Shown here: positions 24,001 through 33,150 of the stretch, in pieces
Position numbering within the stretch: position 1 is the stretch's first letter
Layout of the letters: every line of letters starts with the position of its first letter
NCBI RefSeq assembly: GCF_016802725.1
Contig: NC_052672.1
Location: forward strand, 4,709,249-4,773,248
Direction: 5' to 3'
DNA length: 64,000 nucleotides
From: Solenopsis invicta
Taxonomy: Eukaryota > Arthropoda > Insecta > Hymenoptera > Formicidae
The notes under the pieces: generated by a model
The model's input: only the letters and a program-made list of their open reading frames with translations
Databases searched by the model: none
What the model was told of the DNA's origin: nothing
Position numbers and translations under genes: made by a program

Positions 24001-27000
24001 ACTTGATTCATTAATTAATCTATCTCTGTAGATTCTATTGATGCATAAAAATAAAGGTAAGGAATATCAGAAACAATATTATGCAATAAAATCTTGTGTA
24101 AAACTAAAATTCTGTTTCCTTTATTTATTGTTAACTTACTTGTAAAAATTAAATTATCGAGTTACATACTTAAAATAATAGTCATATGTATATGCAACAG
24201 TAAGAAGTTTCGAAAATTTTCTTAAAAGTTCTAATTCTTTACTCACCCAATATGTATTATTTCGTAGGAAGATATCGTGTTCGTTAACTTCATAGTTAAC
24301 GATTGGTCCTTTGCATTTAGGTGGGCCCTGAGTGGCTATCACCACACTTTCTGTGTCAGTCGATTTATTTAACAAAAATGTTTCAAGACTCTGTGACTCG
24401 TTTAACCGGGTCACACATGTCTTTGTGCCGCTGTCAAATATTGAATCGCCAAAGCAACATTTTCTGACGTGTGAGAGCTGCGGAAAGGTTGTGTTAATTG
24501 CTTTCACTTGTTGATCTTTGTTTGATTGACATTGAACAATTATTATGGTGTTTTCTCCTGTTAGCTCGAGACGTGTTTCAAGGCAAGTTGGTACCTATAA
24601 ACAATTTGTTCAGTTGCTAAACAAGAGCCATTTATTTTTAACAATGCTGTATTAAATATTATTTAAATAATTGTTAAGTATCGTTTTAGGATAGTAATAT
24701 TTTAATTGTATCACAGATAATAACAGTTAAAAATAGTATGAGAGGAACTTCTAAGCTTACTATTTTTTTTAAATGATGTAAATGGATATAAAAACGAATC
24801 AAGTAAGCATGTAATAACTTTCTTATCATTTTTTAAGGAAGCTAAATATCAAAAGAAAAATCTTTTCGTTATATGTATAAGTTCTTTAAAAAAATTGACA
24901 TATTTTATTCTGAATAAATTTTTATTTATTTTATTATAAGTTACATTTATTTTTGTAAAAATGTAATAAAAGCTATAAATAGTACCAAAGAGTGACTTAA
25001 TAATTTTAAGAATTGTGGATTCAATGCTTGAGAATTAGCAAAATAGAAAGAATTATTGTTTTTTTTATAATTAAAGGTAAAAAATATTAGCATAAAATTG
25101 TATCTTGCAATATATTCACATTGGGTGACCGCATTTTTTTCCAAGAAAATAAGAGTATAATATAAACTATGACTCCAACTTATTACAGAGTGGTTAATAT
25201 TTGCAGGAATGGTTGAATTAGAAATAGATATATATCTAAACAAAGATGAATATTATTATTTACATAATTAAAATAGATAAATTATTGAAATAGATAGAAA
25301 ACAATTATTTAATTGTAAAAGGTTGTTTTCCGTTTTATTATGTTTTATCATAAATTTTCATTATGCATTCTGTTAAAAATATGTTTCTTTTTTTTACTTT
25401 TTTATTGAATTGAAATTTGACTTTTCTTTCACATGATATTAATATACTGCGGTCTTATACTTTAACGAAAAAGATATAGACAATCAAGGGTGCGTTCCGT
25501 TATTCACTCAGAATACTGAAAATCTATAGGAAATGTAACGTGAACTAGATTTTCAGTACTTGCAATAAATTTTGGAATGCAGATAAAATTGAAGACAAAT
25601 GAAAAGTGTTACGTTGAAAAAGAATTTATATCAATTGCTTTGTATATCATAAGTTTCTGTTCTATGTTAAATTATTTTTCGTTTTACATTTTTATTAAAA
25701 TATGTTCTTTTCTATCTTTTTTATATATTTTCAGTCAAAATTAAAGTATTGAGTTTTTTAATTTAACGATAAAAATGAAGTTTAAAGTAAATTTAAGATA
25801 TATAAAAAATATAGTTTTAAAGGCTTGGGAAAAAATCTGTTTTTTTTCTAATTTTTTTGCGGATTTTTTCGGTTTTTTTTCTCAGGAGTAAAAAAATTCA
25901 TTGAAAAAATTTAAAAAGTGTTATACTATGGTGGTACCTTTATCAGTATCAAAATTATTTGTTTTATGATATGATTTCTTAACTCTAGCTCATCACGTAT
26001 ATTCTAGTCCGTAGTTTGCCATATATTTCTATTCATGAGACAGCTCGATTTTTCATTTTGTCACTTTTATTCTAATTAATATTTTAAAGCTTGTATTGTA
26101 AAAATTAAAAAATACATAGTCTAAATTTTATTCTCATAAAATAATAGCAGAGAGAATGATTTAAAATAATTAAATTTATAACAATATACAGGAAGAAGTA
26201 AAACGAGATTACACTTCAGAATTTCACCGGATCAGGATATGGCGAACTAGAGTTAAAAATCTGTGTTAATAAAAAATAATTAGAAAACGATCCGTATAAT
26301 GTTAAACTAATGTTAGATTCTGTCTTTAAGTTTCTGTCTTTAAAGTTTTTCTTTTTATTTATGATAATATAAATACGAGGGAAACAAAAAGCAAATTACA
26401 AAATTAAATAAAAACAATTAATGTATTTTTTAAATGAAATAAAACGTATATGCTTCTTGATAATTGCTAATATTCTAAAAAAATCTTCAAATAAATATAA
26501 ATATTAATTTAAATTAAACTTTAAACTACTTGCTAGATTTATATTTGTTCTTAGAACAATTTGTTTAATAATTATGATAATTATTAAATCTCAAGTGCTG
26601 TACATTATTTCAAATATAAAATATAAAAATTAGCTTAATATTAATTCTAGCACTTATACAAGATGTCTTCAATAATATTGTAAAATTAGGTAGCATGTCA
26701 TTTACATAGCAAAAACAGCAATTTTTTAGAAACAAATTGGAATTTTTCTGGTTTTTTCCAGCGATTTGAAAAAAGCGGTTCTTTTATAACTATAATAAAA
26801 AATGCTTTATTAAAAAATATTGTATAGTCTGTTTTGTATTATTTTTATTATAAATTTTTATTATATTTTTTATTAAAAATACGTTTCTTTTTATACTCTT
26901 TTATACTTTTTTTATTACTCTTTTTACATTTCTTATTAAATTTGTCTTCTATCTTGTCAATCATGACTTCGCGATCTTAAAGATAAACAAGATTAATTTA

Positions 27001-27279
27001 AATTCAATTTACCTCTAAAATAGTGTTGGATTCGAGATCGTCGAGTGGTGTTGTCATAACATCTTCAGATTTGTCGCATTGAGGAATTTCTTGAAGCTCT
27101 GTAGTAGTGTTCCAATAGTGAACATAAACCTCTATCGCGTAACTCGGTTTTGAAATACATTTGGTAGAATTGTTTACATAGATCTGTCCTGGTGGGCAAC
27201 ATTTCGTCAGCTGCCATTCCAATGATGCTCTTGTCAAAAATAATACCAGGCCGAGCAAAGCAAATTTTGTCATAGACAT
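7616..27279 (-). CDS. Methuselah-like G protein-coupled receptor (nine coding exons, complete)
   Basis: Exons (minus strand): 27013-27279, 24247-24594, 22179-22476, 20926-21148, 19853-20073, 19701-19779, 10536-10714, 9711-9882, 7616-7838. All junctions are GT-AG with matching phases, giving 2010 nt and 669 aa. A signal peptide (MSMTKFALLGLVLFLTRAS) is followed by a cysteine-rich, N-glycosylatable ectodomain to about residue 380. Three KCC modules are visible: KCCPPGQIY, KCCFGDSIF and KCCPEDEYF. Seven hydrophobic helices follow: TM1 WWFAVLFINCVC; TM2 after LQNLHGK; TM3 HFWLNVMCFDMWRTL; TM4 FLLYCLYAWGI; TM5 ELIFAYGPETILLILN; TM6 KLFTIMGMI; TM7 SIQGLLIFILFVLK. The HFWLNVMCFD and QGLLIFILFVLK motifs are hallmarks of the Methuselah branch of secretin-like receptors, which in flies affect lifespan and stress resistance; ligand unknown here. 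The junction of exons 7 and 8 has an in-frame alternative (10499 joined to 9863). Confidence 0.88.
8162..8845 (-). mobile_element. TTAA-flanked MITE, copy 2, inside receptor intron 8
   Basis: Same family as copy 1 in reverse orientation: it starts TTAAGGCTCCTGA, shares the AGCGACATTTCGTC, ATGACTTGTC and GTGTTTTCCTATC blocks, and ends TCAGAAGCCTTAA. TTAA occurs at both ends. A block around ACTATTTACTAACTGTTAG is repeated twice inside (about 8460 and 8640), so this copy is longer than copy 1. It sits in the intron between the TM5 and TM6-7 exons. Confidence 0.72.
9060..9300. repeat. GC-rich island of probable transposon origin
   Basis: Within the AT-rich receptor intron 8, about 9080-9260 is GC-rich and contains two related segments ending GTGTGGA (about 9138 and 9200). 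The minus-strand frame 8958-9185 is open but has no recognised domain. The composition contrast and internal duplication suggest a fragment of an unclassified retroelement; I cannot name the family. Confidence 0.3.
10281..10345. repeat. Short hairpin (AAACTGATTACTAT arms)
   Basis: AAACTGATTACTAT near 10284 pairs with ATAGTAATCAGTTT near 10330, with a further ATTACTAT/ATAGTAAT copy in the loop. It lies in receptor intron 7 and is non-coding, probably a tiny foldback remnant. Confidence 0.55.
10765..11075. repeat. Dispersed repeat family A, copy 1 (intron 6 of receptor)
   Basis: Shares ordered blocks with copies near 22600-22875 and 58715-59005: GTTGACAAATTGATACC-like, CAACTTGCCA, CATCATC, TTTATAAGATTACA and a terminal CTGGCAATACATA. 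The ends resemble GTTGGCA/TTGGCAA inverted repeats, so a MITE is likely. It abuts the start of receptor exon 7. Confidence 0.55.
12300..14060. repeat. GC/CpG-rich inverted core with conserved splice donors facing outward
   Basis: Each arm ends with TTCGGCGGAACAACCCTGTG followed by GGTAAGT: outward on the plus strand at about 14060 and on the minus strand at about 12305. The core is CpG-rich, unlike the AT-rich arms. Both arms contain CGAAATAGCCATCGCCCTGA-type sequence and TTACATGTAA. This looks like a duplicated piece of a CpG-rich promoter and first exon rather than transposon coding DNA. The overlapping frames of up to 163 codons on both strands (13014-13513) reflect GC-rich palindromic sequence; no domain is seen. 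Confidence 0.5.
15617..15768. mobile_element. Small MITE inserted in the right arm of the foldback element
   Basis: Ends GAGGGAGAAACCGCTGA and TCAGCGGTTTCCCCCTC are near-perfect reverse complements about 150 bp apart. The segment has no counterpart in the left arm, so it inserted after the palindrome formed. A related end, GAGGGGGAATTCACAA followed by AAAATTTTGTACACCA, begins at 63949. Confidence 0.65.
16806..18205. mobile_element. 1.4 kb palindromic element with internal tandem blocks
   Basis: Termini CATAAGTTGGCAGGACCAAA and TTTGGTCCTGCCAACTTATG are exact reverse complements. The match continues imperfectly through TTTAGTACTTATTTTGTAC / GTACAAAATAAGTACTAAA and on to TGACGTATATAGTTAGTGCT / ATAGCGCTAACTATATACGTCA. 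Inside, a block of about 285 bp with TTTCGTATTGGCAGGACCAC and GATAGTAAATAAA is repeated (about 17420-17690 and 17700-17960), with an inverted partial copy near 17040-17200. A (TA)n tract at 18008-18053 interrupts the right arm. The open frame 16777-16980 reads the left arm only. Confidence 0.75.
18008..18053. repeat. (TA)n microsatellite
   Basis: An uninterrupted AT dinucleotide tract of about 46 bp lies inside the right arm of the 16806-18205 palindrome. Confidence 0.9.
18400..19130. mobile_element. Inverted-repeat element, about 0.73 kb, with a tRNA-like segment inside
   Basis: AACTCGCGTAATGAGGATCA...CCAATTTTAATA near the left pairs with ATTAAAATTGG...TAATCCGCATTATGCGAGTT on the right. ACACTTTTACTG pairs with CAGTAAAAGTGT. 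AAAACGGTTT pairs with AACCGTTTTTAAT. The central ACAAAAAATATATTTGCA pairs with TGCAAATATATTTTTTGT. The left side carries a GC-rich insertion at about 18545-18650 that the right side lacks. The adjacent sequence 18290-18400 also resembles 23400-23530. Confidence 0.65.
18555..18650 (+). repeat. Possible tRNA-derived SINE head
   Basis: The segment has GGCCTAGCGTGAGGCGTTAG followed about 30 bp later by CCAGGTTTAATTCCCGCGG. This resembles the spacing of a pol III A box and a degenerate B box (GGTTTAATTCC against GGTTCGANTCC). No cloverleaf can be drawn confidently, so a SINE relic is the likeliest reading and a functional tRNA is unlikely. Confidence 0.3.
20095..20325. repeat. Repeat with ACAATGTGTCC / GACATCCTGTATA ends
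   Basis: A more GC-balanced block of about 225 bp lies in receptor intron 4, between GGATATACAATGTGTCC and GAGACATCCTGTATATG. Such TACAGGATGT/TACAGGGTGT ends recur at 4958, 6004, 11074 and about 41161 and are typical of mariner-type MITEs in insects. The frame 20099-20287 is a read-through of this block. Confidence 0.45.
21776..21898. repeat. Near-perfect 120-bp hairpin in receptor intron 3
   Basis: AACCGATAGGAAACGATAGA...AAGAAACCTGATTCAAAA pairs with TTTTGAATCAGGTTTCTT...TCTATCGTTCTCTATCGGGTT around a central GAATTC at about 21836. The stem is close to 60 bp with few mismatches and almost no loop, which suggests a short foldback MITE. Confidence 0.75.
22600..22875. repeat. Dispersed repeat family A, copy 2 (receptor intron 2)
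   Basis: Contains CAATCATAACATGTACTGTT, TTGACAAATTGATACC, AACAACTTGCCA and a terminal AACTGGCAATGCATATA, in the same order as the copies at 10765 and 58715. Confidence 0.6.
22890..23095. mobile_element. Short inverted-repeat MITE, about 205 bp (receptor intron 2)
   Basis: CGAACACTTGATACGTGTAC...TTTCTATTAAATTATTTT pairs with AGATAATTTAATAGAAAATT...GTATCAAGTGCTCGG. The arms are about 60 bp with a 75-bp spacer. It is non-coding. Confidence 0.65.
23100..24246. other. Receptor intron 2, AT-rich remainder
   Basis: Intronic sequence. The block at about 23400-23530 resembles 18290-18400 (shared GCAATTACAGATTTATGTGA-type core), a dispersed repeat. Nothing else is recognised. Confidence 0.4.
24247..24594 (-). 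CDS. Receptor exon 2: symmetric (phase 0-0) ectodomain exon, possible cassette
   Basis: This exon of 116 codons begins VPTCLETRLEL, contains RKCCFGDSIFDSGTKTC and ends TYW at a GTGAGT donor. It begins and ends in phase 0, so skipping it leaves the frame intact. It parallels exon 3, which also begins with VPT (VMVPTF) and has a cysteine module (RKCCPEDEYF). It therefore looks like a duplicated copy of the ectodomain module. Whether both are always included, or are alternatives, cannot be decided from DNA. Confidence 0.7.
24595..27012. other. Receptor intron 1, AT-rich
   Basis: Long AT-rich intron with no recognised element. The frame at 24947-25243 is low-complexity. A small inverted pair (AATACTGAAAATCTA / TAGATTTTCAGTA) lies at about 25511-25558. 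Confidence 0.4.
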
Positions 27280-28108
27280 AGTTGTGTAAAACTATTTGTT
27301 CATTCAACGCAAACTATATTTTTTTATTATTATTGCTTTCTGTGTTATTATCGCTTATCTGAATTCAATTTCACGTTCTTAATTGATATTTCCTGATTAT
27401 TATTTCGATCACTTTGCAGTTACATTTCAAAGCTGCTGCTCTAGTTTATACTTTAATTCCGTTTTTCTCTACGTATACTTAATTTTAGTAAAAATATAAT
27501 TTACTTATCGATGAGTAACACATACAGCCCTTTTTACTTTTCTTCAGAAAAAATTTTTTTCAGACTTTCCTTGCTACACTTATATTTTTAGATCATATTT
27601 AAATCCATTTCATTAATTATTTAAATCCTTTTTATGACGATTTGCAAGTTTTATGCACAACGTTAATGCTTCCTTGTTCTCGATTCTGTTTCTTTGTATT
27701 TTGATGTTTCTTTTTTCTGATATTCACCCGGACAGAAATAGTTGCTATCTGTTTAATAATAACTTGAATTATTACGTTTCCATTCAAATCATGCTGAGCA
27801 GAAATTCATGTTATTACAATTTTAAATCGGGTTATACAATATATACTAAATATTAAATTATTATTATGTAATACGCAATTATTAAAATGTTAAAACTAAA
27901 ATCAATATTTATTTTCAACATTAATTTTTCTTTTAAGCAAAGAGATTGTTCTTAAATATTTTTAAATTATAAAATTTTAGAAGCCAAATCTTTACATATA
28001 CATCTCTCCATGTGTTTAAATTATTTATTTCGTTTATTTGTAAAAAATTAAAGAATCTATTTAACGTATCGCAATAAAAATTAGTAATTAACTAATCAAA
28101 TAACTTAC

Positions 28109-28220
28109 TTGTTCCTAGTGTTTGTTTGAAAAATTGTAATGCTGCTCACCCAATTCTCTCCTTATTCACTAATTATCTCATCTTTCTCGAGTGATGTTAA
28201 CCAACGAGTTATTTATGCAC
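28109..28220 (-). promoter_or_regulatory. Candidate promoter and 5' UTR exon of the Methuselah-like receptor
   Basis: On the minus strand an ATAAATAA box (about 28209-28217) is followed about 25 bp later by an initiator-like TCACTC (about 28192). About 85 nt further is a consensus donor GTAAGT below 28109. An acceptor-like TATAG lies about 40 bp upstream of the receptor ATG at 27279. The combination would give a noncoding first exon and an 0.8 kb intron. It is inferred only from motif spacing. Confidence 0.3.
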
Positions 28221-29060
28221 TCAATTAAATAATCATTTTCTTTGTATGTGTGTCTTTATAAAAAATCAACAACATGCTCATTTTATTGATTTTACACCAT
28301 TGCCCCCCCTGAGAATATGTCGCTATTAGTGTAATTATTCTTTGGCATTTGTTCACACTGTTTACATGCGCTACTTGATATGATACAAGCGAATAGATCA
28401 CAGCGAGAAAACGAATTGAGAGCTCTTTCTATTTTAACGCCTCAGCATAACACCAGTTAATTGATTCTTGAAAATCTGTCCCTTCCCCACTCTTTCATCT
28501 TACAGAATTAAAAAAAGAACAACTCAGAATTTCATAAGCTATTTATAAGTTCTCCAGATAACAAAGTGCCTGCACAATGATCGCAATATGCGCGCTTACT
28601 AGTATTCGCATGCGCGTGATCCTCATAACGCACGCAGATGTATTTTTATTTGCGACACATCTCTCGTACGCATGATTGTCTCAGGCGTGCGAACGATAAG
28701 CGTCTCAATTGCTGAAAATACGTGAAAAAATATTTCTTAAAATTTCTTTTAATTTTTAAAAAGTATTCCTCCATCTGTTTTTTTTTATACTTTGTGGTAA
28801 TATATCTTAAATGCAAAATGTATTCTCATCTCGCGTGATAACATAATAATGCCTCGTGTGTGCTTCCGTAATGCGTGATAGCAATATGATAATGCACACG
28901 ATCTTGCACACGTGATGTGATAATCATGTGTGTGTGAAGCTGGCACATCATTTGGTGGAAAATCACTAAACATTGACAGTTCTGAGTTTATTTTCAATAG
29001 TTCTACAGTTCCTGATAGATAAAACAAATAGTTCTGGCCTTTAAAGCGAAAAAAACGCAT

Positions 29061-29106
29061 AGGACAAAGTGAGGTGCCAGGTTCACGCAGCACCTCACTT
29101 TGTCCT
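29061..29106. repeat. Perfect hairpin inside the left terminal repeat
   Basis: AGGACAAAGTGAGGTGC (29061-29077) and GCACCTCACTTTGTCCT (29090-29106) form a 17-18 bp stem with a 12-nt loop. The same hairpin is in the right terminal repeat at about 34366-34412. GAGGTGC also recurs in every distal 164-bp unit. Confidence 0.85.
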
Positions 29107-31959
29107 ACGACATTTTCCAGACCGAATTCTTGTAGGATTTTAAAAGATCTATAGTTCTAGATGAGTTCTAGAAAGAGTTACAGCGTTTAACATAGTTTTT
29201 TTATTTTTTTTTTATTTTTTTTTTATAAAACATTAATGTTATAATATTATAAAATAGAGTTCCGTGTACAAAAAAATATTTTTCCTACAGTTCTAAAGAT
29301 ATTGAAGCGCGTTCCGAAGAGTTCCGGGCGATTCCGATATTAATTAATTAACAAAAAATTAATAACACCCGAAAAAGTCGATTTTCCGCACATATAGGTG
29401 AGGTGCTGGACTTTTTCGAAGAGTTCTGTGTACGAAAAAATATTTTTCCTACAGTTCTAAACATATTGAAGCGCGTTCCGAAGAGTTCCGGGCGATTCCG
29501 ATATTAGTTAATTAACAAAAAATTAATAACACCCGAAAAAGTCGATTTTCCGCACATATAGGTGAGGTGCTGGACTTTTTCGAAGAGTTCTGTGTACGAA
29601 AAAATATTTTTCCTACAGTTCTAAACATATTGAAGCGCGTTCCGAAGAGTTCCGGGCGATTCCGATATTAGTTAATTAACAAAAAATTAATAACACCCGA
29701 AAAAGTCGATTTTCCGCACATATAGGTGAGGTGCTGGACTTTTTCGAAGAGTTCTGTGTACGAAAAAATATTTTTTCTACAGTTCTCAACATATTGAAGC
29801 GCGTGCCGAAGAGTTCCGGGCGATTCCGATATTAGTTAATTAACAAAAAATTAATAAATCCCGAAAAAGCCGATTTTCCGCACATATAGGTGAGGTGCTG
29901 GACTTTTTCGAAGAGTTCTGTGTACGAAAAAATATTTTTCCTACAGTTCTCAACATATTAAAGCGCGTGCCGAAGAGTTCCGGCGATTCCGATATTAGTT
30001 AATTAACAAAAAATTAATAACTCCCGAAAAAGTCAATTTTCCGCACATATAGGTGAGGTGCTGGACTTTTTCGAAGAGTTCTGTGTACGAAAAAATATTT
30101 TTTCTACAGTTCTCAACATATTGAAGCGCGTGCCGAAGAGTTCCGGGCGATTCCGATATTAGTTAATTAACAAAAAATTAATAACTCCCGAAAAAGTCGA
30201 TTTTCCGCACATATAGGTGAGGTGCTGGACTTTTTCGAAGAGTTCTGTGTACGAAAAAATATTTTTCCTACAGTTCTCAACATATTAAAGCGCGTGCCGA
30301 AGAGTTCCGGGCGATTCCGATATTAGTTAATTAACAAAAAATTAATAACTCCCGAAAAAGCTCGATTTTCCGCACATATAGGTGAGGTGCTGGACTTTTT
30401 CGAAGAGTTCTGTGTACGAAAAAATATTTTTCCTACAGTTCTCAACATACTAAAGCGCGTGCCGAAGAGTTCCGGGCGATTCCGATATTAGTTAATTAAC
30501 AAAAAATTAATAACTCCCGAAAAAGTCAATTTTCCGCACATATAGGTGAGGTGCTGGACTTTTTCGAAGAGTTCTGTGTACGAAAAAATATTTTTCCTAC
30601 AGTTCTCAACATACTAAAGCGCGTGCCGAAGAGTTCCGGGCGATTCCGATATTAGTTAATTAACAAAAAATTAATAACTCTCGAAAAAGCTGATTTTCCG
30701 CACATATAGGTGAGGTGCTGGACTTTTTCGAAGAGTTCTGTGTACGAAAAAATATTTTTTCTACAGTTCTCAACATATTGAAGCGCGTGCCGAAGAGTTC
30801 CGGGCGATTCCGATATTAGTTAATTAACAAAAAATTAATAACTCCTGAAAAAGCCGATTTTTCGCACATATAGGTGAGGTGCTGGACTTTTTCGAAGAGT
30901 TCTGTGTACGAAAAAATATTTTTTCTACAGTTCTCAACATATTGAAGCGCGTGCCGAAGAGTTCCGGGCGATTCCGATATTAGTTAATTAACAAAAAATT
31001 AATAACACCCGAAAAAGCTGATTTTCCGCACATATAGGTGAGGTGCTGGACTTTTTCGAAGAGTTCTGTGTACGAAAAAATATTTTTCCTACAGTTCTAA
31101 ACATATTGAAGCGCGTTCCGAAGAGTTCCGGGCGATTCCGGTATTAGTTAATTAACAAAAAATTAATAACACCCGAAAAAGTCGATTTTCCGCACATATA
31201 GGTGAGGTGCTGGACTTTTTCGAAGAGTTCTGTGTACGAAAAAATATTTTTTCTACAGTTCTCAACATATTGAAGCGCGTGCCGAAGAGTTCCGGGCGAT
31301 TCCGATATTAGTTAATTAACAAAAAATTAATAACTCCCGAAAAAGCCGATTTTCCGCACATATAGGTGAGGTGCTGGACTTTTTCGAAGAGTTCTGTGTA
31401 CGAAAAAATATTTTTCCTACAGTTCTCAACATATTAAAGCGCGTGCCGAAGAGTTCCGGGCGATTCCGATATTAGTTAATTAACAAAAAATTAATAACTC
31501 CCGAAAAAGTCGATTTTCCGCACATATAGGTGAGGTGCTGGACTTTTTCGAAGAGTTCTGTGTACGAAAAAATATTTTTTCTACAGTTCTCAACATATTG
31601 AAGCGCGTGCCGAAGAGTTCCGGGCGATTCCGATATTAGTTAATTAACAAAAAATTAATAACTCTCGAAAAAGCTGATTTTCCGCGCATGTAGGTGAGGT
31701 GCTGGACTTTTTCGAAGAGTTCTGTGTACGAAAAAATATTTTTTCTACAGTTCTCAACATATTGAAGCGCGTGACGAAGAGTTCCGGGCGATTCCGATAT
31801 TAGTTAATTAACAAAAAATTAATAACTCTCGAAAAAGTCGATTTTCCGCACATATAGGTGAGGTGCTGGACTTTTTCGAAGAGTTCTGTGTACGAAAAAA
31901 TATTTTTCCTACAGTTCTCAACATGTTAAAGCGCGTTCCGAAGAGTTCCGGGCGATTGC

Positions 31960-33150
31960 ATAATTTATTAGTTAATAATAAATTGTTAACTCCCGCCAAA
32001 CACGTATTTTGTCATATATGGTTGAGACGCTAGTCTTTATTCGAGAGTTCCGTGTACAAAAAAATATTTTTCCAATAGTTCTTAACGTAACAAAGCGCCT
32101 TCCGAAGAGTTCCGGTCGAGTGCATAATTTATTAGTTAATAATAAATTGTTAACTCCCGCCAAACACGTTTTTTGTCATATATGGGTGAGACGCTGGTCT
32201 TTATTCGAGAGTTCCGTGTACAAAAAAATATTTTTCCAATAGTTCTTAACGTAACAAAGCGCCTTCCGAAGAGTTCCGGTCGATTGCATAATTTATTAGT
32301 TAATAATAAGTTGTTAACTCCCGCCAAACACGTATTTTGTCATATATGGTTGAGACGCTAGTCTTTATTCGAGAGTTCCGTGTACAAAAAAATATTTTTC
32401 CAATAGTTCTTAACGTAACAAAGCGCCTTCCGAAGAGTTCCGGTCGAGTGCATAATTTATTAGTTAATAATAAATTGTTAACTCCCGCCAAACACGTATT
32501 TTGTCATATATGGGTGAGACGCTGGTCTTTATTCGAGAGTTCTGTGTACAAAAAAATATTTTTCCAATAGTTCTTAACGTAACAAAGCGCCTTCCGAAGA
32601 GTTCCGGTCGATTGCATAATTTATTAGTTAATAATATTTATTAGTTAATAATAAATTATGCAATCGACCGGAACTCTTCGGAAGGCGCTTTGTTACGTTA
32701 AGAACTATTGGAAAAATATTTTTTTGTACACGGAACTCTCGAATAAAGACCAGCGTCTCACCCATATATGACAAAATACGTGTTTGGCGGGAGTTAACAA
32801 TTTATTATTAACTAATAAATTATGCACTCGACCGGAACTCTTCGGAAGGCGCTTTGTTACGTTAAGAACTATTGGAAAAATATTTTTTTGTACACGGAAC
32901 TCTCGAATAAAGACTAGCGTCTCAACCATATATGACAAAATACGTGTTTGGCGGGAGTTAACAATTTATTATTAACTAATAAATTATGCACTCGACCGGA
33001 ACTCTTCGGAAGGCGCTTTGTTACGTTAAGAACTATTGGAAAAATATTTTTTTGTACACGGAACTCTCGAATAAAGACCAGCGTCTCAACCATATATGAC
33101 AAAATACGTGTTTGGCGGGAGTTAACAATTTATTATTAACTAATAAATGA
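31960..33150. repeat. Central subtype of the 164-bp unit
   Basis: The four units left and three right of the centre are a distinct variant. They read GCGCCTTCCGAAGAGTTCCG, ATAATTTATTAGTTAATAAT and CCAAACACG, with GAGACGCTGGTC, where outer units have GCGCGTGCCGAAGAG, TTAATTAACAAAAAATTAAT and GAGGTGCTGGAC. The symmetry of the subtype about the centre shows the arms were copied from one another after the variant spread. Confidence 0.8.
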
